Shown: positions 24,082 to 33,000 of the stretch, piece by piece
Position numbering within the stretch: the first letter of the stretch is position 1
How the letters are laid out: each line of letters opens with the position of its first letter
Assembly: GCA_020634575.1 (NCBI GenBank)
Contig: JACKBM010000032.1
Coordinates: forward strand, 1 to 64,000
Origin: Ardenticatenales bacterium
GTDB taxonomy: Bacteria > Chloroflexota > Anaerolineae > Promineifilales > Promineifilaceae
DNA length: 64,000 bases
Direction of reading: 5' to 3'
Notes under the pieces: model-generated
What the model was told of the DNA's origin: nothing
Seen by the model: the letters and a program-made list of their open reading frames with translations, nothing else
Database searches by the model: none
Made by a program: the position numbers and the translations under genes

Positions 24082-25758
24082 ATGGCAACCGTATCTGGCT
24101 CTGTTGAAGGACGTATTGAATCATTCAGCAAACGATTCAACTGGGATTACTTCTTACAAGACAATCTCACCGGCTCGGTCGGGCTGACCATCTGGGTGGT
24201 GTTCATCACCGCTGTGACCATCGGCATCACCATACTCGGGTTTAATAATGCACCTAGCTTTACCCTCATCGGGCTCATTTTATGGGCTGTTGGTGTGGTG
24301 ATGGTCGTGGTCAACGAGGTATTTAACCTCCACATTGGCCTGGCTCGTTGGCTCAAGGAGAATATTTTCAGTTCCGTCTCCAACACGGTGGTGACTTTGC
24401 TCCTTTTGAGCATCATTGCCCTGGCAGTAAATGGCCTATATCAGTGGGGTATTGTCACAGCCACCTTCAGCCCTGAAATGACGGCCCCTGATGTACGCAG
24501 CAGCGGTGCCTCCTGGGGTGTTTTATGGGGCGCCAAAAAGATCCTGCTGACCGGTCTGCTGGATCCCAAATATAACGGTCGTGTGCTGGGCGCCTTTGTC
24601 ATGGTGCTGGCGTTGTGGGCCATGTCCTTCATCACCACACGCCCGGGGCTGCGCGAACCATTGACGCCCGTACGCAAAATCACCAACTTCCTCTGGATTC
24701 TCTCCCCGTTTATCTCGTTCCTGCTGTTGGCGGGCCTTGCCAAGACTGACAGCTATGAGATCAACTGGGTCCCTCTGGTTGTAGGCACAGTAGTGGCGAT
24801 TGGCCTGATGCTCGTGCTCTATCTCTTCCGGGTCATTCAGCTTACGCCAGCCTCTATTGCGGTCTGGGCTCTGGCCTGGCCCATCGCCTATCTCGTCTGG
24901 AAATTCATAGCCTTCCAGGGCTGGTTCACACCCATCAGTTCCGAAGACTGGGGTGGCCTGATGCTTACCGTCATCTTCGCCATCTTCGTCAATCTGTTGT
25001 CACTGCCGTTGGGCATCGTCCTGGCCCTGGGCCGGCGCACAATTGTCCAGGGCATCCCCTGGTGGATCATCTGGCCAATTGCGATTTTCTTCACCATCTT
25101 GTTCTTCAGCCGCTCCACCCCTGGCTTGTGGGAAACTTCCCGCAACAACTTCGAGCGAGCCCTGGCCTTGTGGCCCATCATCATTCCCCTGGCAGCCTGG
25201 GGCTTGAACAGTTACTTCAAGGGTAATGTGCCGCAGATGCTCAGTGTGCTCTATATCGAGCTTATCCGTGGCGTCCCGCTGATCACGTTGCTCTTTATGG
25301 CCATCGTCATGTCCCCCTGGTTCACCGCTGACTTCCGTAGCGTCGCCAGCTTCTGGGCCGTTATTGTGGGTTACACCATCTTCTCCTCAGCTTATATGGC
25401 GGAGCTTGTCCGCGGTGGCTTGCAGGCAATTCCCAAAGGACAGTACGAGGCTTCGGCGGCGCTGGGCTTTAACTCACTACAGACCTATCGCTTCATCATT
25501 ATGCCCCAGGCATTGCGCATTCTTATCCCGCCGTTGACCGGTTCGGTTATCGGGACGTTCAAATCTTCGTCTCTGGTCTCCCTGGTCGGGATGGTCGATC
25601 TCGTGGGGGCAACCCCGCGAATCATCGGTAACCCCAATTGGCTGGGGTTGCGGGACGAATTGTATGTCTTCATGTTCGTCCTTTACTTTGTCGTCAGCTC
25701 GGTTGTCTCGTGGTACGGCCGGCGTCTGGAAGAACGCACCGGTTTAGGTGTTCGCTAA
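24082..25758 (+). CDS. aapM: Amino-acid ABC transporter permease (AapM)
   Basis: A 558-residue second permease of the importer. The C-terminal half carries the HisMQ domain: VLYIELIRGVPLITLLFMA, YMAELVRGGLQAIPKGQYEASAALGF (EAA loop contacting the ATPase), FIIMPQALRILIPPLTG. The N-terminal half adds about seven extra hydrophobic helices, including LTPASIAVWALAWPIAYLVW and a WGVLWGAKKILLTGLLD segment. AapM proteins are commonly near 380-400 residues, so this one is enlarged. It is co-transcribed with aapQ (two bases upstream) and aapP (39 bases downstream). Confidence 0.92.
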   Translation: MATVSGSVEGRIESFSKRFNWDYFLQDNLTGSVGLTIWVVFITAVTIGITILGFNNAPSFTLIGLILWAVGVVMVVVNEVFNLHIGLARWLKENIFSSVSNTVVTLLLLSIIALAVNGLYQWGIVTATFSPEMTAPDVRSSGASWGVLWGAKKILLTGLLDPKYNGRVLGAFVMVLALWAMSFITTRPGLREPLTPVRKITNFLWILSPFISFLLLAGLAKTDSYEINWVPLVVGTVVAIGLMLVLYLFRVIQLTPASIAVWALAWPIAYLVWKFIAFQGWFTPISSEDWGGLMLTVIFAIFVNLLSLPLGIVLALGRRTIVQGIPWWIIWPIAIFFTILFFSRSTPGLWETSRNNFERALALWPIIIPLAAWGLNSYFKGNVPQMLSVLYIELIRGVPLITLLFMAIVMSPWFTADFRSVASFWAVIVGYTIFSSAYMAELVRGGLQAIPKGQYEASAALGFNSLQTYRFIIMPQALRILIPPLTGSVIGTFKSSSLVSLVGMVDLVGATPRIIGNPNWLGLRDELYVFMFVLYFVVSSVVSWYGRRLEERTGLGVR

Positions 25759-25797
25759 CACAATCGGGAAATATCGAGGAAAAGAGGAACTGTCATT

Positions 25798-26568
25798 ATG
25801 AGTGTCATGGAAGGCCCAGCCCCAACCGCAGTAACCGATGTCATTGTCTGCCGGGACGTACACAAATGGTATGGTGAGTTTGAAGCCCTGAAGGGGGTAA
25901 ATCTCACCGTAAACTCCGGTGAAGTGGTCGTTATCATCGGCCCTTCGGGTTCTGGTAAGTCTACATTTATTCGCTGCATGAACCGTCTGGAAGAACATCA
26001 GGAAGGGCGTATCATCATCGATGGGATTGAGCTCAGCCATGACCTGCGCAATATCAACGAGATCCGGCGTGAAGTGGGCATGGTGTTCCAGCAGTTCAAC
26101 CTGTTCCCGCACCTGACGGTGATGGAAAACATCACGCTGGCACCGATCAATGTGCGTAAATGGACACGGGATCGGGCCGAAGAACTGGCAATGCAGTGGT
26201 TGACCCGCGTCGGTATTCCGGAGCAGGCGGACAAATATCCGGGCCAGCTCTCTGGTGGCCAGCAGCAACGTGTCGCTATTGCCCGCTGCCTGACCATGCA
26301 GCCCAAGATCCTGCTTTTTGACGAGCCAACCTCGGCGCTGGACCCAGAAATGATTTCGGAAGTACTGGACGTTATGCGTGATCTGGCCAAGGCGGGTTAC
26401 ACCATCGTCGCTGTCACGCATGAGATGGGTTTCGCCCGTGAGGTTGCCAACCGGATTATCTTCATGGATGGTGGTTACATCGTCGAGGAGAACATCCCCA
26501 GCCGCTTCTTCACCAACCCGGAGAACGAGCGGACCAAGCTGTTCCTCTCTCAGATCCTGAACCATTAA
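25798..26568 (+). CDS. aapP: Amino-acid ABC transporter ATPase
   Basis: A 256-residue cytosolic motor of the amino-acid importer, highly conserved with GlnQ/HisP/AapP. Walker [10 protein letters not shown] (about 48-56), Q-loop [18 protein letters not shown], signature LSGGQQQR (about 152), Walker [15 protein letters not shown], and the switch His in VTHEMGFA. The C-terminus [22 protein letters not shown] is typical of this group. It is the last gene of aapQMP and is followed by a terminator. The substrate-binding partner is aapJ, encoded upstream as a separate unit. Confidence 0.96.
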   Translation: MSVMEGPAPTAVTDVIVCRDVHKWYGEFEALKGVNLTVNSGEVVVIIGPSGSGKSTFIRCMNRLEEHQEGRIIIDGIELSHDLRNINEIRREVGMVFQQFNLFPHLTVMENITLAPINVRKWTRDRAEELAMQWLTRVGIPEQADKYPGQLSGGQQQRVAIARCLTMQPKILLFDEPTSALDPEMISEVLDVMRDLAKAGYTIVAVTHEMGFAREVANRIIFMDGGYIVEENIPSRFFTNPENERTKLFLSQILNH

Positions 26569-26593
26569 GCCAATCTTTCTGCGTATTCACCAG

Positions 26594-26630
26594 GAGCGTG
26601 GCCTGTATCGGGCCGCGCTCTTTTCTTTTC
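26594..26630 (+). terminator. Terminator after aapP
   Basis: GAGCGTGGCC pairs with GGCCGCGCTC (one G-U) around a 7-base loop and is followed by TTTTCTTTTC. It ends one base before the ribosome-binding site of the next gene (AGGAG, 26631), so read-through must occur or a promoter overlaps it. Confidence 0.9.
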
Positions 26631-26639
26631 AGGAGAAAT

Positions 26640-27596
26640 ATGTCTACGCCCAGATTAATTCTTGATGTTGATACCGGCGAGGATGATGCCCTGGCCATTT
26701 TGCTGGCGGTCCGAATGGGGTTGCCGCTGGCCTATGTCTTCACGAGCTACGGCAATACGACGTTGGCCAACGCCACCCGCAATTCGGCCGGACTGCTGTC
26801 GTTGCTGGACCGGCCGGATATCCCCGTCCTCCCGCTCGCCGACACCTCTCTTCAGCCCCATCCGCGCGAAAACCTGATCGCGGCCACCACCGGCTTCGTC
26901 GGCGCCGACGGCCTCTGCCAAACGCCGCTGCCGCCCAACCGCTTCGACAACATCCTGCAGCCCGCTGATCCCTGGGCCAAAGCTGCCGCCATCCTGCATG
27001 ACGAAGGGCCGTTTACCTATTTTGCGACTGGCCCTTGCACCAATCTGGCCCGGCTGTGCCAGCGGCTTGGCCCCGAGATTCAGCGCTGCATCCCCCGGGT
27101 CATCATCATGGGTGGCGCGCTACTGGCGCCCGGCAACAGCGGCGCCCGCGACGAAGCCGGCAAGGCTGCTGCTGAGTTCAACTTCTACAATGATGCCGAG
27201 GCGGTGGAGATTGTGCTGCAGGCCGGGCTGGCCATCGAACTGGTGAGCTGGGATATCACCCGCCTGGTCACGCTTCCCCCGGAAACAGTGGCCGGGCTGC
27301 AAGCCGATGAGCCGGTGGGCCAATTCGCCATCCAACTCATGCAAAACTTTCTGGCCCACTATGGCATTGCCCACAACCGCCCCTTTGAGCTGAATGATCC
27401 GCTGACGCTGCTGACCTATCTCGGCTGGGGCCACCAGGAGCCGCTGCGCATCAAGATGGTGTGCGCGGGCGACCAGTACGGCCGGAGCTACCTGGCCGGC
27501 GATGGCTATCCGATCAGCTATTGGCAGCTGGCTGAAGAAGATTGGGACGCGGCCAAACAGACTATTCTAGAGGCGCTGGGCGTCAGGGCAGGGTGA
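26640..27596 (+). CDS. Inosine-uridine-preferring nucleoside hydrolase family protein
   Basis: A 318-residue N-ribosyl hydrolase family member, probably salvaging bases from nucleosides. The N-terminal calcium-site Asp cluster is LDVDTGEDDA (D9, D11, D15, D16), where the family has DxDxGxDDA. Also seen are YGNTTLANATRN, FATGPCTNLARLC and MGGALLAPGN. The active-site pair usually written His-Asp near the C-terminus reads Asn252-Asp253 (ELNDPLTLL), so the leaving-group His appears to be missing and specificity may differ. The ATG at 26640 has AGGAG four bases upstream. The 3' end overlaps the converging gene by 14 bases. Confidence 0.88.
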   Translation: MSTPRLILDVDTGEDDALAILLAVRMGLPLAYVFTSYGNTTLANATRNSAGLLSLLDRPDIPVLPLADTSLQPHPRENLIAATTGFVGADGLCQTPLPPNRFDNILQPADPWAKAAAILHDEGPFTYFATGPCTNLARLCQRLGPEIQRCIPRVIIMGGALLAPGNSGARDEAGKAAAEFNFYNDAEAVEIVLQAGLAIELVSWDITRLVTLPPETVAGLQADEPVGQFAIQLMQNFLAHYGIAHNRPFELNDPLTLLTYLGWGHQEPLRIKMVCAGDQYGRSYLAGDGYPISYWQLAEEDWDAAKQTILEALGVRAG

Positions 27597-29493
27597 GAAG
27601 GATCGCATCAGCCCCGGCCGGATCGCGCAGGCGAATACCGCTGTCCGGGTCATAAACGCCCAGCCGCAACCGGTCCCCAGACTGGGCGGGCAATTGCAGC
27701 AGTTGCAGGACCAGGTCGCCCGGTTGCCAGAAAACGGCCGGGGCCGCCAACCCATCATCCTGGGCAAGGATTTCGTCTGCTTGATCCAGCTGATGGAGAA
27801 AGATCCGGCGGGGACCGGTCGCGGTTGTTTCTACCTGCCACAACGTAACCAGCTCACAGATACCATCAGCAGCACAGCCCGGGCCGGGCCAGTAACCCAG
27901 CCAGCGCAGTTCCCCGCCCAAGAGCAGATCAGCGGGCACAGCCGGTTGTAATGGCTCGGTCAGCGGCATTTCCTGCCAGAGAAAGCTGTCAAAGACGGTT
28001 GTTTGCAGACCTTGTGCTTCCAGAACGGCTTGCAGCGGCGCGGCCAGCGGCAGGGCAGTGGGTTGGAGGATGTGAGCGGTGGGGGCACCGGCCGGTAAAA
28101 TCACCGCCCGCTCCGGCTGGAAGTGGCGCAGCTGGACATCATCCCGCCGCAGCGTCAGCGCCATCGTCGGGCTGTCCATCGTTTCCGGCGTCCAACCGCC
28201 AATAGCGGCATCCTGCCAGGCCGGCTGCGCATCCAGAAAAGCAGCCGCCTCCGTCAGTGCTGCCTGCCAGACAAACTGAATCTCCTCATTGTCTGGCCAC
28301 ACCTTGAAGGTATACCAACCCGTGCGCACTGTGTTAATGCCTATTAACAAAATCAACATAATCAGACGCGGATCTGTGGATAACTTGGACAATGCTGGGG
28401 ATAACCTGGGCAAATTGTGCATAACCAGCGCCGGAAAGAGGGTCAGCAACAGCAAACTATTGCTCATACGGATGTTGCTGGGCGCATCTATGGTTACTAT
28501 GCTGGGCACAATGGCTGTGGATAGCCAGAGCAACAAAAGCCCATAACGCGCATCGCGCCAGCGCCAAAGCGCCAGCCCCAGCCCGGCGTAGAAAAACAGC
28601 GCCGTGATCGGGTCAAAAATCGGCTGCGGCGCGACATTTTGCCGCCAGAGTGGGTCGCCACGCCAGCCAAAGCCGAGCAAAATGCGCCAGCTGTTTAGCA
28701 GCATGGGCCGCAGATCGCCCGCCAGCAGCGCATCCAGCGGCGCCCGCACCTCATCAACGCGCGTCTCAGCGCCCGGGTTCAGGCGCAGGAACTGCCAGAG
28801 CGGCCAGGCGACCAGGGCAAAGAGCAGGGCGAACAGGATGAGGCCGGGCAGTTTTTGCTTGAGAAGCGGCCGGTGCCAGATCGCCAGATAAACCAGGTAG
28901 GCAGCGAAGAAAAAGGGTAGCGCCCGGGCCGCCAGGTACGTGTACAGCGCCAGACCAGCCATCAAACCGGCGACTGCCAGCCAGCGGTTTGCCCGTGGCG
29001 CAGGCGCCTGCAAGCCGCGCCAGAAACAGTAGAGCGCCAGACCAGCCACCAGCGGCAGGCTAATCGCCCGCAAGCCCAGCCGGCTGTAGAAGACCGGGTA
29101 GAATAGGGTCGCCAACAAAGCCACGTGCAGCAGCGCCGTGCGCCCGCCGAACAAGCGGCGTGCCAATGCATAGCTGACTGCCAGCAGCAGCAGGCCAGCG
29201 AAAGCGGCCGGCAACCGCAGCGCCAGCGCATTATCTCCCAGCAGCCCTACAAAAAGCGTTTGCCAGTAATGAAACCCGGCCTCATGGCCATAAGCCGCAG
29301 TGAAGTAAACGCCATGCTGGCCCGCCAGAATGCCCTGGTCGATGAGCCAGTTGGCGACTTCATCATGCTCCAGGCCGGGTGGCGAGCCATTATTGAGGCC
29401 GCTGAGCCGCAAAGCGGCGCCCAGCAGCAAAAACAGCACCATCAGGCTACGCTGACGGTGGGCAGCAGTCAATTGGCGCAAAAGGGTGATCAT
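27583..29493 (-). CDS. GT39/ArnT-like polyprenyl-linked glycosyltransferase
   Basis: A 636-residue integral membrane GT-C glycosyltransferase. N-terminal half has about 10-12 membrane helices. The first extracytoplasmic loop carries the catalytic acidic pair in GLEHDEVANWLIDQGILAGQ, as in protein mannosyltransferase and ArnT families that use lipid-phosphate sugars. The C-terminal 200 residues form a soluble domain with a Trp-rich region (LLGGELRWLGYWPGPG) of unknown role. I chose the ATG at 29493; a TTG at 29511 is also in frame and neither has a clear ribosome-binding site. Downstream of a small gene and the large YfhO-flippase, it probably belongs to a surface-glycan operon. Confidence 0.85.
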   Translation of the reverse strand: MITLLRQLTAAHRQRSLMVLFLLLGAALRLSGLNNGSPPGLEHDEVANWLIDQGILAGQHGVYFTAAYGHEAGFHYWQTLFVGLLGDNALALRLPAAFAGLLLLAVSYALARRLFGGRTALLHVALLATLFYPVFYSRLGLRAISLPLVAGLALYCFWRGLQAPAPRANRWLAVAGLMAGLALYTYLAARALPFFFAAYLVYLAIWHRPLLKQKLPGLILFALLFALVAWPLWQFLRLNPGAETRVDEVRAPLDALLAGDLRPMLLNSWRILLGFGWRGDPLWRQNVAPQPIFDPITALFFYAGLGLALWRWRDARYGLLLLWLSTAIVPSIVTIDAPSNIRMSNSLLLLTLFPALVMHNLPRLSPALSKLSTDPRLIMLILLIGINTVRTGWYTFKVWPDNEEIQFVWQAALTEAAAFLDAQPAWQDAAIGGWTPETMDSPTMALTLRRDDVQLRHFQPERAVILPAGAPTAHILQPTALPLAAPLQAVLEAQGLQTTVFDSFLWQEMPLTEPLQPAVPADLLLGGELRWLGYWPGPGCAADGICELVTLWQVETTATGPRRIFLHQLDQADEILAQDDGLAAPAVFWQPGDLVLQLLQLPAQSGDRLRLGVYDPDSGIRLRDPAGADAILLTLP

Positions 29494-29511
29494 CGGGGCA
29501 GCGAGAGGCAA

Positions 29512-29964
29512 CTACTCGTGATCGTCGATATTTTTTTCCAGAACGTTACGCAGGATGGTAACCTGGCGCTGATACTCAGCGGGGAGCTGCTCCCACGCCT
29601 TGTCGACGTTACGTGGATTAGCGGCCAGCTGGCGCGAGGTGAAATCTGAAAAATGGGCCAGCAGGGTGTGCAACGCTTCTTCAAACCGCTGGCTGTCTGC
29701 CGTGTGGGCGGCAGCCCGCAAATCGCTGATGATCTTGGGCACCGTCGCCTGTTCCGGGCACTTGGCGGCCATCAGACTACGGATAGAAACAGCATTGACA
29801 TAGACCGCTTTGCTGCATTTCTCACAATGGGCGACGTAGGTATCCTCGCCGGACATCTCCCAGGTACCCAGGTTATGCCCTTGCAGCGAAGCCTCGACCA
29901 TCGCTTCCAGCATATTGGCTTTGATGCTTTTGTCTGCAGGATCCCGGCTTTCATACTCAGCCAT
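29512..29964 (-). CDS. Small conserved hypothetical protein with a CxxC site
   Basis: A 150-residue soluble protein that I do not recognise. Its N-terminal part (MAEYESRDPADKSIKANMLE, GHNLGTWEM) has one CxxC, HCEKCSKAVYVNA, resembling half of a zinc ribbon. The C-terminal half is alpha-helical, with two long helices (ADSQRFEEALHTLLAHFSDF and YQRQVTILRNVLEKNIDDHE). The ATG at 29964 follows GTGGAG; the frame extends upstream to 30027 without other support. It sits between two membrane glycosylation genes on the same strand. Function unknown; no membrane segment. Confidence 0.65.
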   Translation of the reverse strand: MAEYESRDPADKSIKANMLEAMVEASLQGHNLGTWEMSGEDTYVAHCEKCSKAVYVNAVSIRSLMAAKCPEQATVPKIISDLRAAAHTADSQRFEEALHTLLAHFSDFTSRQLAANPRNVDKAWEQLPAEYQRQVTILRNVLEKNIDDHE

Positions 29965-30045
29965 AACTGCTTCTCCACTGCCGCAAGTTGATAGGAGGAT
30001 TATGCCACTGGATGGCAGGGCAATCAAGCATTTTGAGCGCAGTTG

Positions 30046-33000
30046 TCAGCCACTCATGCCAAGTCGAACGGCCAGCCGGTGGGGTAACACCTGAGCCAGG
30101 ATGCTCTGCTCAGTGGCATTGAACACACCCAGCAACCAGAGGCCGGCAGCATAGATGGGCAGCCCCAGGGCGATGCCCAGTAGCCAATGAAGCTGCGCGC
30201 CCAGCAACATCACGGCAGTGGCGCTGCTGGCGGCGAGCACCGGCCGGTACAACAAGCGCACCCACCCCACTGCTGGCATCTTGCGGCGTAAATAATAGTT
30301 GAAGATAGCCAGCAGCACAATCTCCGACAAAATCGTGGTCACTGCCGCCGCCACATAGCTGTAGCGTGCCAGGAATATGGCGTTGCCGATGATGTTGAAG
30401 AGCACGCCGGCGATGAAGGCGCGCGTTTCGATGCGCTCCAGCCCCAGGGCGATGAGCACGTAGTTGGTCACGCTATTAAGCCAGCCAAAGGGAATGGACC
30501 AGATGACGATCTGGAGGCTGATGGCACCGGCCGGTAAAAACTCCGGCCCACCCAGCACGCCAATCAAAAATGGCGCCGCCAGCATCGTCGCCGCCGCCAG
30601 GGGCAGCGAAATCAGGATCATCAGTTTCAGCGAAAGCTGAAACGTCTGCCGCGCCTCCGCCACCGACTCCTGTACCTGCCGCGAAATGATCGGGAACAGG
30701 GCAAATGTAAAGAACGACGGGATGACATTAAACGCATTCACCCATTTGTAGGCGCTCGAATACCAGCCCGTGATCGTCTCGCCGTTGATCTGCTCCATCA
30801 TGACGATATCGATCTGGAAAAAGGCGGTCGCCAGCAGATGGTTGATCATCAGCGGGTAGCTGTCCCGTAACATTCGCCGCTGCAACGGCCAATCAATTCG
30901 CCATGGACCTTTGAGGGCAAAATGGCGCCAGGCCAGAAGGATGAGGATCAGCAGCGTCACCAGGTTGACCAGGATCGAGACGGTCGCCAGCCCCACAAAG
31001 CCCTGCCCCAGGAGCAGGGCCACGACGCCCAGGCCAACTTTCATGATGGTGGTGATGGTGGTGACCACGGCCGGCCGCTCGGCCTGCTCGTAAGCATAAA
31101 ACAAGCCGGCCAGCAGCTGCCCCATTCCGGAAAAAATCATGCCGACCATCAGGAGCAACACCGCCAGGGAGATATCATCCGCCAGCAGGTTCAGGCTGCC
31201 ATCCCGAACCCAGAGGTAGAGCAGCACCGGGGCCGCGGCCAGCAGCCCCGTGCCAATCCGTAGCAGATTGGTGTTCAACAAGAAGTGGCCCGCCCGCGAC
31301 TTGTCGCGCGACACCTCGCGAATCAGGTACGTATTCAGGCCAAAGTTGGCGATGATGTCGTAGATGCCGGCGATGACGATGGCGGTGGCGTACCCACCCG
31401 CCTCGGCCGGCCCCAGGACACGCAAATAAAACAGGGCAAAGGCAAAGTCGATGCCCCGGTTGAACAGGTTGAGCATCATCGGCGCCAGGCTGTTCTTGGC
31501 CACGCTGCGGGCGCCGCTCAACTGCGCGTTCGGGTCAAAAAAACGGCGCCAGAGCCAGACAATCATCCCCAGCAGCAAGATGACGGCGCCCATCAAGCTG
31601 GTCAGGCCGCCGACGAGGAAACTGGTCGGGCTGTAGCGGAAGCGGACTTCATAGCGGCCGCTATCGTTCAGTTGCACGCCGCGAAAATTGCCATTGACCA
31701 GGGTGATAGGCAGCTCCTGCTCGTCAGCCAACGGCTCTCCGGCTGTGTCAACCGGCCGGACAAACGCCCGCCAGCCCGGCGCATAGGTATCATTCAGGAT
31801 CAGCCAGCTCGGCTCCACAATTTCTGCCAGAGCGATCAGTTCGATGTTGCCGCGCGCCAACACTTCTGCGGGTTGCGGCTGGCCAGACTGGACGTCAGTT
31901 GCGGTTGCCGTGCCGGCGGTCGCCTCAACCAACACATATTGGCGCGGGTCGTATTGCGCAACTGCCTCCTGAAAATCGGCCACCGGCGCGGTCGCCGTAC
32001 GCGCGATCGTGTATGCCCGCGGCATCACCGCCAGGTTCTCGTAAATGCGGACGCCTTCGCCTTCCCAGGCCAAAGCCAACTTGGGCAGATCCAGCGTCTC
32101 CTGGGTGATGATGTATTTCACGCCGAGAAGATCAACCAGCGGCGAATTAATGGCGTTCCAGTCAGCCAGCCCCTGAATCCGGTTGAAGAGCAGCTCATTT
32201 TGCGGTTCGATGGCGCCCATGTAGTCCGTGTATTGGCGCAAAATGACCGAGTCGTAACCGCGAATGTCCTCCAGCCCATAGAGCCAGCCGGCGTTTGCGT
32301 TGAACGGCTTCGCGCCTTTCGGGTCAAAGCTGGTGATACGCCAGCCAGCGGCATGTTCCTCCAGCCAGCTGACCATTTCGGGCTTGAAATCCAGCAGGGC
32401 CGGGTCGGTAGCGGCGTTAAAGCCGTGGCCGATGATGGCCAGGTCGGCGATGACGAGGGCAGCGGCGAGGAGATGGGGGACCGGCCAACGCCAATGGCGC
32501 CGTGCCGCCCAGAAAACAACCCCACAACCAAGCAGCACCAGCCCCAGAATCAGGCCATTACGTGCCTGGTAGCTAAAAAACGCCGCCGTACTCGGGAACG
32601 CATCCTGCGCCTGCGCCAGCCCCAGAAAAAGCCGCGTCAGGGCTGGCTCAACCGCGTCAAACAGCAGCCAGGTCAGGAGCAATCCAACCAGCAGCAGACC
32701 ACCGCCGCCAAGGCCAATCGCCATACCCAGCATTCCCAGCCGCTTGCTCAGCCCTCCTTCCGCCAGTTGCTCCGCCCCGTACCCGGCCAGCACCGCCACA
32801 CACAATGACAGCGGAAACACCCAGCGAAACGGCGAATGGAGCTGGTTGATAAAAGGAAGGCCATAGTAAAGGATCGCGTAGAGCGGCGTGCCGAAGATGA
32901 AGGCGAGCGAGAAAAAGCTGAGGAGGGTGAAGAAGCTGCCGGGGTGGGTCAGGAGGTGGATTAACCGGCCGGTTCGGCGCGCCAGAGTCCCAACCACCAT

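Noticed and set aside
31285..32808. A 507-codon open frame opposite the YfhO-flippase gene
   Set aside because: Low-complexity Gln/Arg/His-rich translation typical of antisense of membrane-protein codons; the sense frame has clear family motifs.
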